A stretch of DNA of 23,325 bases, taken from positions 1 to 23,325 of the forward strand of contig JBBQMD010000046.1 in the NCBI GenBank assembly GCA_038328575.1, given 5' to 3'. Of this stretch, positions 6,164 to 14,769 are shown piece after piece. The notes beneath the pieces were generated by a model. It ran no database searches. It was not told the origin of the DNA and saw only the letters and a program-made list of their open reading frames with translations. Numbering within the stretch: the stretch's first letter is position 1; the number at the start of each line of letters is the position of its first letter. Source of the stretch: JACVCS01 sp038328575. Lineage in GTDB: Bacteria > Planctomycetota > Phycisphaerae > Phycisphaerales > UBA1924. A program made the position numbers and the translations under genes.

Positions 6164-9100
6164 GCCAGGCCCCGGCGAGATCGCCGGCGACGACGCTGAG
6201 GCGCAGTGAGGGCTCGGTAAGCAGGCCGCTGGTGTTGAGTTCGCCGATCTGGAGCGCGGGGATGGCGTGTTCCTCGGCCGTGGTGAGGACGGACTTGGCG
6301 TGAGCCGGGGTCACTTCGAGCACGTAGCGGCTGGGGGCCTCGCCGAAGAGCGCGCCGGGTGAGGTATCGGCGAGCGCGAGCGCGGCCCCGAGGGGGCGGC
6401 CGGGCGTTGAGCCGCCGATGAGCATCTCGCTGACGGCGCAGAGGAGCCCGCCATCGGAGACGTCGTGGGCTGAGGCGATGACGCCGCTTTGGATGAGGCG
6501 GGCGACGAAGTGTGCGACGCGCGGGCCGAGTTTGAGGTTGGTCAGCGGGACGCGCGGGTCGAGATTCTGCGCGAGGCCGAAGATGCGCTGAAAGTGTGAC
6601 CCGCCCAGGGCGCTGTCGGCGGGGCCGATGAGCAGGAGGACGTTGCCGGATTTTTTGGCGTCGGAGGTGATGCAACGGGAGATATCGGGGACGATGCCGA
6701 TGCCGGTGATCAGGAGGGTGGGGGGGATCTCGATGGTGCGTCCGTCGTCGCCGGTGAACTGGTTGTTGAGGGAGTCCTTGCCGCTGACGAAGGGGGTGTG
6801 ATAGGCCTTGGCGCCGTCGTAGCAGGCCTCGGCGGCGCGCACGAGCGAGCCGAGGTTTTCCGGCTTTTTGCAGGAGGGCCAGCAGAAGTTGTCGAGGATC
6901 GCGATGCGTTCGGGGTCGGCGCCGACGCAGACGAGGTTGCGCACGCACTCGTCGATCGCGGCGAGCGTCATGACGTATGGGTCGGCGAATGCGCCGGCGA
7001 GGCGCGGATCGCCGATCCCGGTTTGGAGGCCCTGGCTGATGGCGACGCCTCGGTATGAGCCGGGGATGGGTTCGATGACGGAGGAGTCGTTGGGCCCGCG
7101 CTGGGCGCGCCCGACGAGGGGCTTGATGACGGTTGAGCCGCGGACCTCGTGATCGTACTGGCGGATGATCCAGTGCTTGCTGGCGATGTTGGGGTGAGCC
7201 AGGAGGAGAAGGAGTGCGTCTTTGGAGTTTGGAACGGAGGCGTCGGCAACCGGCAATCGGGAGTCGGCAATCGGGGAAGAAGCATCGGCAGTCGGCAATC
7301 GGCAGTCGGCAATCGTGCTCAAACCTTCGTGGCCGGTTGCGCCCCTGCGTTGCCCGGTTGCCGATTGCCGGTCGCCGATTGCCGACCCGCCACCGGTTGC
7401 CGATACGAGCCACTCTGCCTCGCGCGTGGGGGTTGGGATTCCTTCGTGGACGAAGTCCATGGAGAGGCGGCCGATTTCTTGGCCGTTGAAGGTGAGGATG
7501 AGTTCGCGGTTGGGCGTGCCGAAGTGGCCGAGGTCGGCCATTTCGACGGACTCCTGGTCGCAGATCTGCTTGAGGCGGGCGAGCTTGGCCTCGGGGACTG
7601 CGAGCACCATGCGCTCTTGTGCCTCAGAGATCCAGATCTCAGTCGGCGAGAGGCCGGGGTACTTCAGCGGGGCGCGCTCGAGGTTGACGTGTGCGCCGAG
7701 CCTGGAGCCCATCTCGCCCACGCCGGAGGAGAATCCGCCGGCGCCGCAATCGGTCATGGCGTTGTAGAGCGGGCCGGCGGCGTCTTCGTTGCGCGCTCGC
7801 ATGATCGCGTCCAGCACGCGCTTCTCGGTGATGGCGTTGCCGATCTGCACGGCGTGGGCGAACTCGTCGGCGGCGGAGTGCTCAAGCTCGGCGGAGGAGA
7901 ACGTTGCGCCGTGGATGCCGTCGCGACCGGTGCGGCCGCCCAGGGCGACGATGCGGTCGCCGGGTTGCACGGTGCCCTTGATGCGGTTGCGCGGGATGAG
8001 GCCGATGCAGCCGCAGAAGACCAGCGGGTTGCCGACGTAGCGATCGTCAAAGTACACGGCGCCGGAGACGGTGGGGATGCCCATGCGGTTGCCGTAGTCG
8101 CGAACGCCGGCGACGACCTGGGTGAGGATGCGTGCGGGCGGGAGGCAGCCGCGGGGGAGCGGTGAAGTGGCAGAGTTGCGCAGGGGCAGAGTGCTGGCGG
8201 ACTGGGCTGAAGTTGTTTCGTCAGTGAACGAGCCGGGGTTGGCGACGCAGAAGACGTTGGTGCTGGCGATGGGTTGAGCGCCGAGGCCGGTGCCGATGAT
8301 GTCGCGGATGCAGCCGCCGATGCCGGTGGCGGCGCCGCCGTAGGGCTCGATGGCGGAGGGGTGGTTGTGGGTCTCGACTTTGATGCACACTGCGTGCGTG
8401 TCGTCGAGCGCGATCACGCCGGAGTTGTCTACGAAGACAGAGAGGGTCCAGTCAATGCCCTCGGCGATAAGCTCAAAGGTTGCCGCGGCGACGGTGGACT
8501 TGAGCAGGTTATCGATGGTGATCGAGCCATCGGGGTTGAGGGTGTGGCCGGGGCGGGGCGGGTTGGTCCAGTTGATTGGATCGAGGGGTGGAAGAAATGG
8601 CGAAGCGGCGGAGTGGCGAAGTGGCGGAGTTTCGGAAGTGGCGGATGGGGGAGAGCTTCGGTAGACGATGCGGCTCTTGAGGGTTTTGTGGACGCAGTGC
8701 TCGCTCCAGGTCTGGGCGAGGGTTTCGAGTTCGATCTCGCGCGGCTCTTCGGCGCGCCGGATGTACTCGGCCTTCAGGGCCTTCATCTCGTTGAGTGAGA
8801 GGAACAGGTGCGCCTCGCGGCTGAGTTTTTCCAGGGCCGCGTCGTTGAGCGTGGTGATGGTGATGCGGCGGACTTCGTGCTCGCGGAGGACGCCGTGGGG
8901 GAACGAGGCGGGGTGATAGGGCGAGGTGGTGATGCGGTGGATGACGGGGTTGGCTAGCGCGCTGCGGGCGAGCAGATCCGCCTGCGCTGCGCTGAGGCCG
9001 ACGAGGTCATAGCGCCAGCCGGTGGCGACCTCGCATTCGATGCCCAAAAGGTCGGCGATGGCGGCGACGACGGAATCGGCCGCGGGATCCATCACGCCGG

Positions 9101-9398
9101 GCAGCGGATGGACTTCGATGATGGCGGCGTCGGGCTCGGGCGCGGCGCTGCCGAGGTGGGCCGACTCGATGACAGGGTCGGCCAGCAGACGGCGGGCGAC
9201 AAGGTCGATCTGCGTGTCGGTCAGGTCGGCGGCGATGAGGTAGACGCGTCGGGCGGTGCAGGAAGTCAGCGGGAGGCCGAGTGCTTGCGCCTGACGGACT
9301 ACGCCGGACGCCACGGGTTCGGGCCGCGGGCTTTGCGTGGCCTCAGCGGCGCGGACTTCGATGCGGTGGATGGTGGCGGCGTGCGCGAGCGATGGCAT
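6144..9398 (-). CDS. purL: Phosphoribosylformylglycinamidine synthase, PurS-PurS-PurL fusion
   Basis: The enzyme makes FGAM from FGAR with ATP and ammonia in purine synthesis. Residues 10-83 and 92-158 form two PurS-like domains (HRIEVRA ... and IIEVHPLPGVMDPAADSV ...). The PurL core follows: LAQTWSEHCVHKTL at 227-240, TIDNLLKSTVAAAT at 294-307, KVETHNHPSAIEPYGGAATG at 340-359, GVRDYGNRMGIPTVSG at 431-446, DCGAGGFSSGVGEMG at 550-564 and IIRQYDHEVRGSTV at 744-757. There is no C-terminal glutaminase, so a separate PurQ must supply ammonia. At 1084 residues it is longer than simple PurL (about 740) because of the PurS pair and three low-complexity insertions (about 248-272, 393-417, 667-723) that keep frame. 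Start is ATG at 9398 without a clear Shine-Dalgarno. The 3' end converges on the unknown gene with a 20-bp overlap. Confidence 0.95.
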   Translation of the reverse strand: MPSLAHAATIHRIEVRAAEATQSPRPEPVASGVVRQAQALGLPLTSCTARRVYLIAADLTDTQIDLVARRLLADPVIESAHLGSAAPEPDAAIIEVHPLPGVMDPAADSVVAAIADLLGIECEVATGWRYDLVGLSAAQADLLARSALANPVIHRITTSPYHPASFPHGVLREHEVRRITITTLNDAALEKLSREAHLFLSLNEMKALKAEYIRRAEEPREIELETLAQTWSEHCVHKTLKSRIVYRSSPPSATSETPPLRHSAASPFLPPLDPINWTNPPRPGHTLNPDGSITIDNLLKSTVAAATFELIAEGIDWTLSVFVDNSGVIALDDTHAVCIKVETHNHPSAIEPYGGAATGIGGCIRDIIGTGLGAQPIASTNVFCVANPGSFTDETTSAQSASTLPLRNSATSPLPRGCLPPARILTQVVAGVRDYGNRMGIPTVSGAVYFDDRYVGNPLVFCGCIGLIPRNRIKGTVQPGDRIVALGGRTGRDGIHGATFSSAELEHSAADEFAHAVQIGNAITEKRVLDAIMRARNEDAAGPLYNAMTDCGAGGFSSGVGEMGSRLGAHVNLERAPLKYPGLSPTEIWISEAQERMVLAVPEAKLARLKQICDQESVEMADLGHFGTPNRELILTFNGQEIGRLSMDFVHEGIPTPTREAEWLVSATGGGSAIGDRQSATGQRRGATGHEGLSTIADCRLPTADASSPIADSRLPVADASVPNSKDALLLLLAHPNIASKHWIIRQYDHEVRGSTVIKPLVGRAQRGPNDSSVIEPIPGSYRGVAISQGLQTGIGDPRLAGAFADPYVMTLAAIDECVRNLVCVGADPERIAILDNFCWPSCKKPENLGSLVRAAEACYDGAKAYHTPFVSGKDSLNNQFTGDDGRTIEIPPTLLITGIGIVPDISRCITSDAKKSGNVLLLIGPADSALGGSHFQRIFGLAQNLDPRVPLTNLKLGPRVAHFVARLIQSGVIASAHDVSDGGLLCAVSEMLIGGSTPGRPLGAALALADTSPGALFGEAPSRYVLEVTPAHAKSVLTTAEEHAIPALQIGELNTSGLLTEPSLRLSVVAGDLAGAWLKPLDW
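7230..7404. repeat. Inverted pair of heptanucleotide arrays inserted in frame in purL
   Basis: At 7244-7313 there are ten 7-bp units, mostly CGGCAAT and CGGCAGT. At 7335-7404 further 7-bp units have the complementary core GATTGCC/GGTTGCC, so the two arrays face each other and can fold together. In purL they encode residues of about 667-723, including a seven-residue period (IADCRLP, TADASSP, IADSRLP, VADASVP). They sit in the linker between the first half of the enzyme and the HPNIASKHWIIRQYDHEVRG block, where canonical PurL has only a short connector. Confidence 0.85.
8148..8222. repeat. Degenerate octanucleotide array in frame in purL
   Basis: Units resemble GTGGCAGA, GTTGCGCA, GGGGCAGA and GTGCTGGCGGA, with a period close to 8. 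They encode a Ser/Thr/Ala-rich stretch around residues 393-417, between ANPGSF and the conserved PARILTQVVAGVRDYGNRMG. The first half of the translated stretch has no counterpart in typical PurL. The array is weaker than the one near 8600. Confidence 0.5.
8583..8657. repeat. Octanucleotide array in frame in purL
   Basis: Units are ATGGCGAA, GCGGCGGA, GTGGCGAA, GTGGCGGA, GTTTCGGA and AGTGGCGGA, a clear 8-bp period at about 8597-8646. They encode a Ser/Pro/Ala-rich loop at residues 248-272, just after the WSEHCVHKTLKSRIVYR block and before the conserved TIDNLLKST block. The reading frame is not disturbed. Confidence 0.7.
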
Positions 9399-9523
9399 GA
9401 CCGCAGGATATGGGCGCGGGGAACGAGGGTGGATGTAAGCGGGCGCGGCCGTGGGTGTGGATCGCGCGGCGAGGTGGGCGGTCTCGTCCTCTGGGGTTGC
9501 GTCGCGTGAGGACAGCGAATCCG

Positions 9524-12500
9524 TTAGTCGCGGCTGAGTTCGCGTGACCGACGGTGCGAGCTGTTTTCAGAGATTGCGACCCGTTCCTTGATCGACCTGA
9601 GCCAGCGTTGAATGAGCGGATCGGGCACGGCCGCGAAGGCTGATTCGAGGCTGGCGAGCTCGTGTCGAGTGGTGTCAAGCGTCTGCATCTGACAGCCCGG
9701 CCTGTCGCTTCCGCTCATGAAACACCGGAAGCATTCTTCATCCGCGCCATACGTGTCTAGGAACCACCGCGTGACAGTCGGGATCGTCGGTGTGCCGTCA
9801 ACTTCCGCGCGAGGATGCGGCGTCAAGTAACAGATCCACCGCAGAAATGGTTTGTCACGTTGACTGATCGCTTCACAAAGCGATCGTGTCGGAAAGCGCT
9901 CGAGCAATCGCGGCGACAGTTCACCAAGCGGTGGCCCTCCACACCTTGGGTCGCCAAGCCTGCGCAAGAACCCGTCGGCGATGTGCTCCGAGTGCCGATC
10001 ATCGAATTCGATGAGCGACCGCGCACAGCGATTGCACAGATCCAAATATGTGAGTTTCGCGTAAAAAAGTCGGTCTAAGAGGGCGTCGATCATCGCCCCC
10101 GGGTCCCTTAAGGAGACGCGTTTGACGACTTCGAGCCAGTTTGAAAGTACGCCATCTCCGGGCAGCGAGCGCGCTTGCGTGGCCAACGCTCGCGCTCGAT
10201 CGTGAATGGGTTCGGGGTAAGCCACCAGTTTGTCGTTCGGGTACCACTGGCAGAGAACGTTGATCGCGTCCATCCAGCGGTCCGCGGCGTGCTCACCCGA
10301 ATCCGCAACGATCTGATCCAGAAGGCGTCCCTGGAACTCGGGGGTCAGGATGCTGAGCCAGCGAGTTTGATAGATGTAGCGCATGGCCGCCCCCGGCGAG
10401 ACACCGGGCTCTCGGCAGCATCGGATGATGCGCTCGGCACCGCTTTCAGTCTCGTCGACGAAGCTGGTCACCCGAGCAGCCCATTGCGGCGCAATGGATA
10501 CCGCGTCATCCAGCATCGGGATGGCCCACGCGGGCAGTGCGCCGTCGCGCATCTTCCTTGCGTTGAGATAACCGACATCGAAGCCGAGCGCTCCGTGTGT
10601 TGAAATCAACGCCTTCACCTCGGCCTCGACGGCGTTGGCCGTGTCCAGACGCCCGAGCGACTTCGCCAAGTACCCGCCCGATCTACAGTCAGGGCTGCAC
10701 AGTGCCTCGCGAAGTTCGTGTAGAATTGCTGGAGCCACGATGATGTCGGGCGCGAGCAGGTCGTACATCGCTTCGCGCTGCGTCAAAGCGTCGGCCGGTC
10801 GTCCGGACAGCGTGAAGAAATCGAGGTCGTCGCAAGCGAGGTACTGGCGCATCTGATCCGTGAACGTCGCGGGGCGCAGTTCGTCATCCCATTGCCTCAA
10901 TGCTTCAAAGTAGGCGGCCCCGTCGGATTGTGCATCCTCCTTCCAGTGCTGGATCGTTCTACACAGGCTGATTCGGAGCTTCAGGGCCATTTCGGGACCG
11001 ATGACGCTTGGCCGCAACGCAGACCGGAGGTCAGGAATCACCGCTTCGATCGCGGCGGCGGCAATATGTTCCACGAGCCATTGACGTACTTGAATGGCAA
11101 CGGCCGGGTGGACAACTGGTAGCGATGCGATCAAGGCCTTCACCGCGGCGGATCGCCGATGGTAAATCTCGCCCGTTGTTAGTAGTTTTTCTGGTGGTGC
11201 CCGAAGTGAACCCGAGCGGCCATCTTCTTTGATGACTATTCCTCCCGATGAGATCACGGAGAGAAACCCGCTTGCGATTACCGTGAAGTCCTGGGTTGCA
11301 GGTTCGCGCAGCCGGTGGATAAGCGTGTCCAGACGAGTGTCAAAGTCAACGCTCGTGAACGAGTATTGAGTTCGGTACAGCGAGCTCCAACGCTCCCGGC
11401 GGTGGTGCCAGTCCGACTCTGCCTGGTGGCGCGTCATCGCGAAAAGGATGCTTTCGGCGCGGTGAAAGTGCTCGGGGAACGCCGCCAAGACACGGACGGT
11501 CGCGCAGAGACTTTCCATGTGCTGGCTTGGCTCAGCTGCTCGCGACATCGCGGCTTCGTCCTCGTCGCTCGTGTCTGGTCGCGGCACGATCGCGTGATCG
11601 AGCCACAACAGCGCCGCCTCCGGTGCCAGGCGCAGCCATCGGGTCACCAACGCTCGCGTGTGGACCGCCAAAAGGCAGCGCGGGTCCGGGTCCGGGAGCT
11701 TGCTTCGGCAGTATTTCGTCAGCATCTCTGCCGCCGGGTTGCGCACCGCTGGCCCGCAGAGATCCAGGCGGTCAAGGAACGCGTGGCGTGCCTCAATCGG
11801 CGGCAGCCGGTCGAGAAAGTCGGGCAGACGGTTGCGGATGACGGGCCAGCACTGTTCTTCAAAGAGCCGTGTGGCAAGGCCGCGCGGAACAGCTTCGAAG
11901 AGATTGATGCCGCGTTCGCCCAGGCCGCAGTTGCAGGCGACTTTGAGCGTCTCGTCCAGCCGCGTGATCGAGAGCTCAAACTCCTTGGCGAGCCACTCGA
12001 TCTCGTCGCGGACGGGGCCGCTGACACCCAGCGTGAGTAGGACGCTCAGGTACGGAAACGCTTCTTGAAAGCCCGTCGCTCCTTGCGTCTCGGGTCGAAA
12101 GAGCCCGATCACGCGCTCAAGCAGTCGCTTGATTTCGCTCCCGCCCTGGCTGCCGGGCCCGCCTTCGCGACGGACTTTGAGGAAGAGCAAACCCAGACGG
12201 ATGTCGTGGCGAGCGTCGAGCGCGAGTTCGCGGAGTTCCTGTTCCGTCAGGTCCGCAACGCCCGCGTTTTGCAGGACTTTCACAATGTCTTCTTCGGTTT
12301 CCGGATCGGGCAGCGCAATGTCTGGCGGCGTGACGCCGTAGTTACGCATGAGCGGGCCGATTGTCACCACGCGGATGCGCTGCGGGACGGTCTTGTCCTT
12401 GTTGGCCGCGTCGGCAAGGAGTTTGCGGAACTCGTCGCGCACGCCGAGCGAGCACTCATCGATGACCACCACGCCGCCCGCCGTTGGGTTATCGATGAAG

Positions 12501-13300
12501 AATTGCAGGAGCGACTCGGCCCCGTCGGGAGTGGCCCGATAGAGCACCGAGTCCGTCAGCCCGCACTTGTTGACCGCCTCGTACACCAGCCGCGTCTTAC
12601 CGATGCCCGATAGCCCGCACACGTGGATCAGCGGGTCGCATTCCCGGCCGTCGATATGCGCGACGAGCTGGGAGAGAAAGTTCGCTCTGCCATTTAGCTC
12701 CGCGAACATCACTTTCTTGTCGAAGATTAGATTCGAGCGTCCCCACTCTTGGCCGGGCCGGCCAAATGTGGCGGCGAGCTTTGGAAGGTGGTGCTGGAGG
12801 ACGCCCGGATACGCGAAGAGTCCGCGTTCGATGGCGGTGTGAAACGCCACGCTAATTTGGCCTTCAGGAACGCCGAGCTTTACGCACAGCGCGGCAGCCT
12901 TACCCATTAAGATCGCCTGCGCCTGTTGGGTGGCATCGGCAAATACGCAGTAAACGTAGTGCGCGCCCTGCCGAACGCGACTGACGAGTTGCGTGTGCTT
13001 CGGCTCGTCGAACTCTTTCTGAAGGGTTCTCGGCTTCATCGCATTGCAGCCGCTCTTGACCGAGTAGATCGTCGGGCCGGGCTTGAGCAAGCCCAGAGTG
13101 TCGGGATTGCCGGGTTTATCGACGAAGATGTCGACTCCACCATCTTTGCTCCGCAACTCGGCGGTGGTCCGGATGCTGGTGCTGTCGATCTTGCCGCCAG
13201 CCCGATGCACGGCGCTGATGAGCAGCGACTCCCAGATACGCTGGGCGGCGGCGGCATGTTCCTCCCCAAGCTCTGCCAGAATCGGTTTGAACGGCACCAT
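9524..13300 (-). CDS. Giant STAND-type NTPase with N-terminal nuclease-like domain (putative antiphage sensor)
   Basis: This is a 1258-residue protein. N-terminal segment: residues 50-82 read SKDGGVDIFV ... TIYSVKS, the D-x(n)-xVK pattern of PD-(D/E)xK nucleases (D57, K82; the usual Glu/Gln two before Lys is Ser here). Core NTPase: Walker A GLSGIGKT at 229-236, Walker B VVVIDE at 277-282, and a strand with sensor-like RVVTIG at 310-315, as in STAND ATPases. Residues of about 340-1258 are almost wholly helical with no known motif, as expected of a TPR-like ligand sensor. Nuclease plus STAND plus long helical sensor is the layout of Avs-type antiphage proteins, so defence is a reasonable inference but is not shown. 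No partner gene is adjacent. ATG at 13300 follows AGGGGG; GTG at 13303 is an alternative. Composition looks less G-biased on the plus strand than flanking genes. Confidence 0.8.
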   Translation of the reverse strand: MVPFKPILAELGEEHAAAAQRIWESLLISAVHRAGGKIDSTSIRTTAELRSKDGGVDIFVDKPGNPDTLGLLKPGPTIYSVKSGCNAMKPRTLQKEFDEPKHTQLVSRVRQGAHYVYCVFADATQQAQAILMGKAAALCVKLGVPEGQISVAFHTAIERGLFAYPGVLQHHLPKLAATFGRPGQEWGRSNLIFDKKVMFAELNGRANFLSQLVAHIDGRECDPLIHVCGLSGIGKTRLVYEAVNKCGLTDSVLYRATPDGAESLLQFFIDNPTAGGVVVIDECSLGVRDEFRKLLADAANKDKTVPQRIRVVTIGPLMRNYGVTPPDIALPDPETEEDIVKVLQNAGVADLTEQELRELALDARHDIRLGLLFLKVRREGGPGSQGGSEIKRLLERVIGLFRPETQGATGFQEAFPYLSVLLTLGVSGPVRDEIEWLAKEFELSITRLDETLKVACNCGLGERGINLFEAVPRGLATRLFEEQCWPVIRNRLPDFLDRLPPIEARHAFLDRLDLCGPAVRNPAAEMLTKYCRSKLPDPDPRCLLAVHTRALVTRWLRLAPEAALLWLDHAIVPRPDTSDEDEAAMSRAAEPSQHMESLCATVRVLAAFPEHFHRAESILFAMTRHQAESDWHHRRERWSSLYRTQYSFTSVDFDTRLDTLIHRLREPATQDFTVIASGFLSVISSGGIVIKEDGRSGSLRAPPEKLLTTGEIYHRRSAAVKALIASLPVVHPAVAIQVRQWLVEHIAAAAIEAVIPDLRSALRPSVIGPEMALKLRISLCRTIQHWKEDAQSDGAAYFEALRQWDDELRPATFTDQMRQYLACDDLDFFTLSGRPADALTQREAMYDLLAPDIIVAPAILHELREALCSPDCRSGGYLAKSLGRLDTANAVEAEVKALISTHGALGFDVGYLNARKMRDGALPAWAIPMLDDAVSIAPQWAARVTSFVDETESGAERIIRCCREPGVSPGAAMRYIYQTRWLSILTPEFQGRLLDQIVADSGEHAADRWMDAINVLCQWYPNDKLVAYPEPIHDRARALATQARSLPGDGVLSNWLEVVKRVSLRDPGAMIDALLDRLFYAKLTYLDLCNRCARSLIEFDDRHSEHIADGFLRRLGDPRCGGPPLGELSPRLLERFPTRSLCEAISQRDKPFLRWICYLTPHPRAEVDGTPTIPTVTRWFLDTYGADEECFRCFMSGSDRPGCQMQTLDTTRHELASLESAFAAVPDPLIQRWLRSIKERVAISENSSHRRSRELSRD

Positions 13301-13305
13301 CACAA

Positions 13306-13311
13306 CCCCCT
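13306..13311 (-). promoter_or_regulatory. Ribosome binding site of the STAND gene
   Basis: The minus strand reads AGGGGG, then five bases, then ATG at 13300. The spacing supports ATG 13300 over the GTG one codon upstream. Confidence 0.5.
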
Positions 13312-13428
13312 GTCTGTGCGGTCGATGCGGCGTATTTGTCGTTGATCACCACCGCCCGGCGAGTGTACGCGATTGGCTGTTCAGGGCCGATCGAGGGCTC
13401 GCAGCGTGTGTGTCATGGCGCGGGTGTT

Positions 13429-14688
13429 TCACACCTTCCAGAACCAGCGGCGTTGCCAGAGGTACCAGAGGACGCAGGTCCAGCATGCGAGTGTGAAGAG
13501 TGCGAATGTGAGTGAGGCGTTGATTGGGCTGAGGCCGGTGAAGGTCAGGGCGTTGTTCATCGCGGCTTTCAGTGTGAGGGGCGTGCTGGTGCTGATTTCG
13601 CCGCTGGCGGGATCGAACGCGGTGGTGGTGGGGGTGCTGATGGTGATTGCGGTGAGCAAGCGGCCGACGAGCCCGGAGGCGACGAAGAGGAGGATTGCGT
13701 TGAGGCCGAGGACTTGCAGGGGAAGGGACCAGCGGGTGAGGCGGAGGATGTCGATGAGCAGGTGCATGGCCGCGAGGGTGGCGGTGGCGATGCCAGCGGT
13801 GTAGAGGACGTAGGTCGGGGTCCAGAGTGATTTGTTGAGGGGCAGGAAAAGGCTGAGCGCGTGACCGCTGATGATGAGGGCGGCGGCGAGGAGTGCCAGG
13901 GTGTTGAGCGTGCGGCGCGGGGTGATTGTCGTGGTGGGGGCGATGGCGCTTGGGTTGCTGGCGGGTGTGCCGGTGCGGCGGAGGATGAGGCCGACCCAGA
14001 CGCCGAGCAGCGTGGTGACGATCGCGGGGAGCGTGCTGAGAGTGCCTTCGGGGTCGGTGGGCTGGGCGGGCCACACGTGGGCGCGTCCGAGGATCGCGAG
14101 GTCGATCGTGCGGCAGAGGTTGTCGCTGGGGCCGAGTGGATCGGAAGATGGGCCGAGGGTGAGGAGTGCGGCGGTGTAGGTAAGGAGAGAGGCGACGCCG
14201 AGGGCGATTTGCAGGCGGAGGCTGAGCGTGAGGACGATGACGCTGGCGATGGCGTAACAGAGCGCGATGCGTTGCAGGACGCCGGGGATGCGGATGGTCC
14301 AGAGGCCTTGCCAGTGGCCTTTGAGGAGGGCGTCGATGAGCGGGCCGAAGAGGGCGAGCAGGAGGCCGAGGGCGAAGAGCACCGCGGCGCGGCGGAGGAT
14401 CTTTGCGGTCAGCGCGCGAGTCAACGGAACGAGGCCGCTCGACGGTGCGCCCGGCTCACGCGCGGCAAACGAGAAGGCCATCGACACGCCGACGATGAAC
14501 AGGAAGAACGGGAAGATGAGGTCTGTCGGCGTGCAGCCGTGCCAGGGTGCGTGGCGCAGCGGCGGGTAGATGTGTGACCACGAGCCGGGGTTGTTGACCA
14601 GGACCATCGCGCCCATGGTGAGCCCGCGGAAGGCGTCGAGGGATTGCAGGCGTCGGGATGGCGGGAATGGAGGAGGCGTACCGGTCAT
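13429..14688 (-). CDS. Multi-pass membrane acyltransferase, HGSNAT/DUF5009 (NagX-like) family
   Basis: This 419-residue integral membrane protein has roughly ten hydrophobic helices. The N-terminal RLQSLDAFRGLTMGAMVLVNNPG and the following HAPWHGCTPTDLIFPFFLFIVGVSM (about 47-70, with the conserved His near a Trp and Asp) are characteristic of the heparan-alpha-glucosaminide N-acetyltransferase/YeiB-type family. RIPGVLQRIALCYAIAS in the middle and HVWPAQPTDPEGTLSTLPAI later also fit. Such proteins move acetyl groups from cytoplasmic acetyl-CoA to sugars across the membrane; the substrate here is unknown. The sequence ends with helices and a short Trp-rich tail (CVLWYLWQRRWFWKV). Start is ATG at 14688. 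The gene is followed by 128 bp before the STAND gene and preceded by an 81-bp gap after the response regulator. Confidence 0.88.
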   Translation of the reverse strand: MTGTPPPFPPSRRLQSLDAFRGLTMGAMVLVNNPGSWSHIYPPLRHAPWHGCTPTDLIFPFFLFIVGVSMAFSFAAREPGAPSSGLVPLTRALTAKILRRAAVLFALGLLLALFGPLIDALLKGHWQGLWTIRIPGVLQRIALCYAIASVIVLTLSLRLQIALGVASLLTYTAALLTLGPSSDPLGPSDNLCRTIDLAILGRAHVWPAQPTDPEGTLSTLPAIVTTLLGVWVGLILRRTGTPASNPSAIAPTTTITPRRTLNTLALLAAALIISGHALSLFLPLNKSLWTPTYVLYTAGIATATLAAMHLLIDILRLTRWSLPLQVLGLNAILLFVASGLVGRLLTAITISTPTTTAFDPASGEISTSTPLTLKAAMNNALTFTGLSPINASLTFALFTLACWTCVLWYLWQRRWFWKV

Positions 14689-14769
14689 GATGAGTTTGGT
14701 CGGAGTTGAGCTTCGCGAGTGGTCAGCATTCGCGTCGGCGCGCGGTGCTGGCTGGCCCGCGCGCCGCGA

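Noticed and set aside
7230..7404. purL as a pseudogene disrupted by repeats
   Set aside because: The frame stays open through all three repeat insertions and every conserved block before and after is intact.
5956..7413. Open frame of 485 codons on the minus strand overlapping purL in another frame
   Set aside because: Its product is an Arg/Pro/His-rich low-complexity string, while the purL frame carries all the family motifs.
7149..8165. Plus-strand open frame opposite purL
   Set aside because: It is the antisense shadow of conserved purL blocks and has no ribosome site or motif.
13330..13420. Promoter for the STAND gene (TACACT as -10 on the minus strand)
   Set aside because: No matching -35 hexamer is present at the right distance, so the match is not better than chance.
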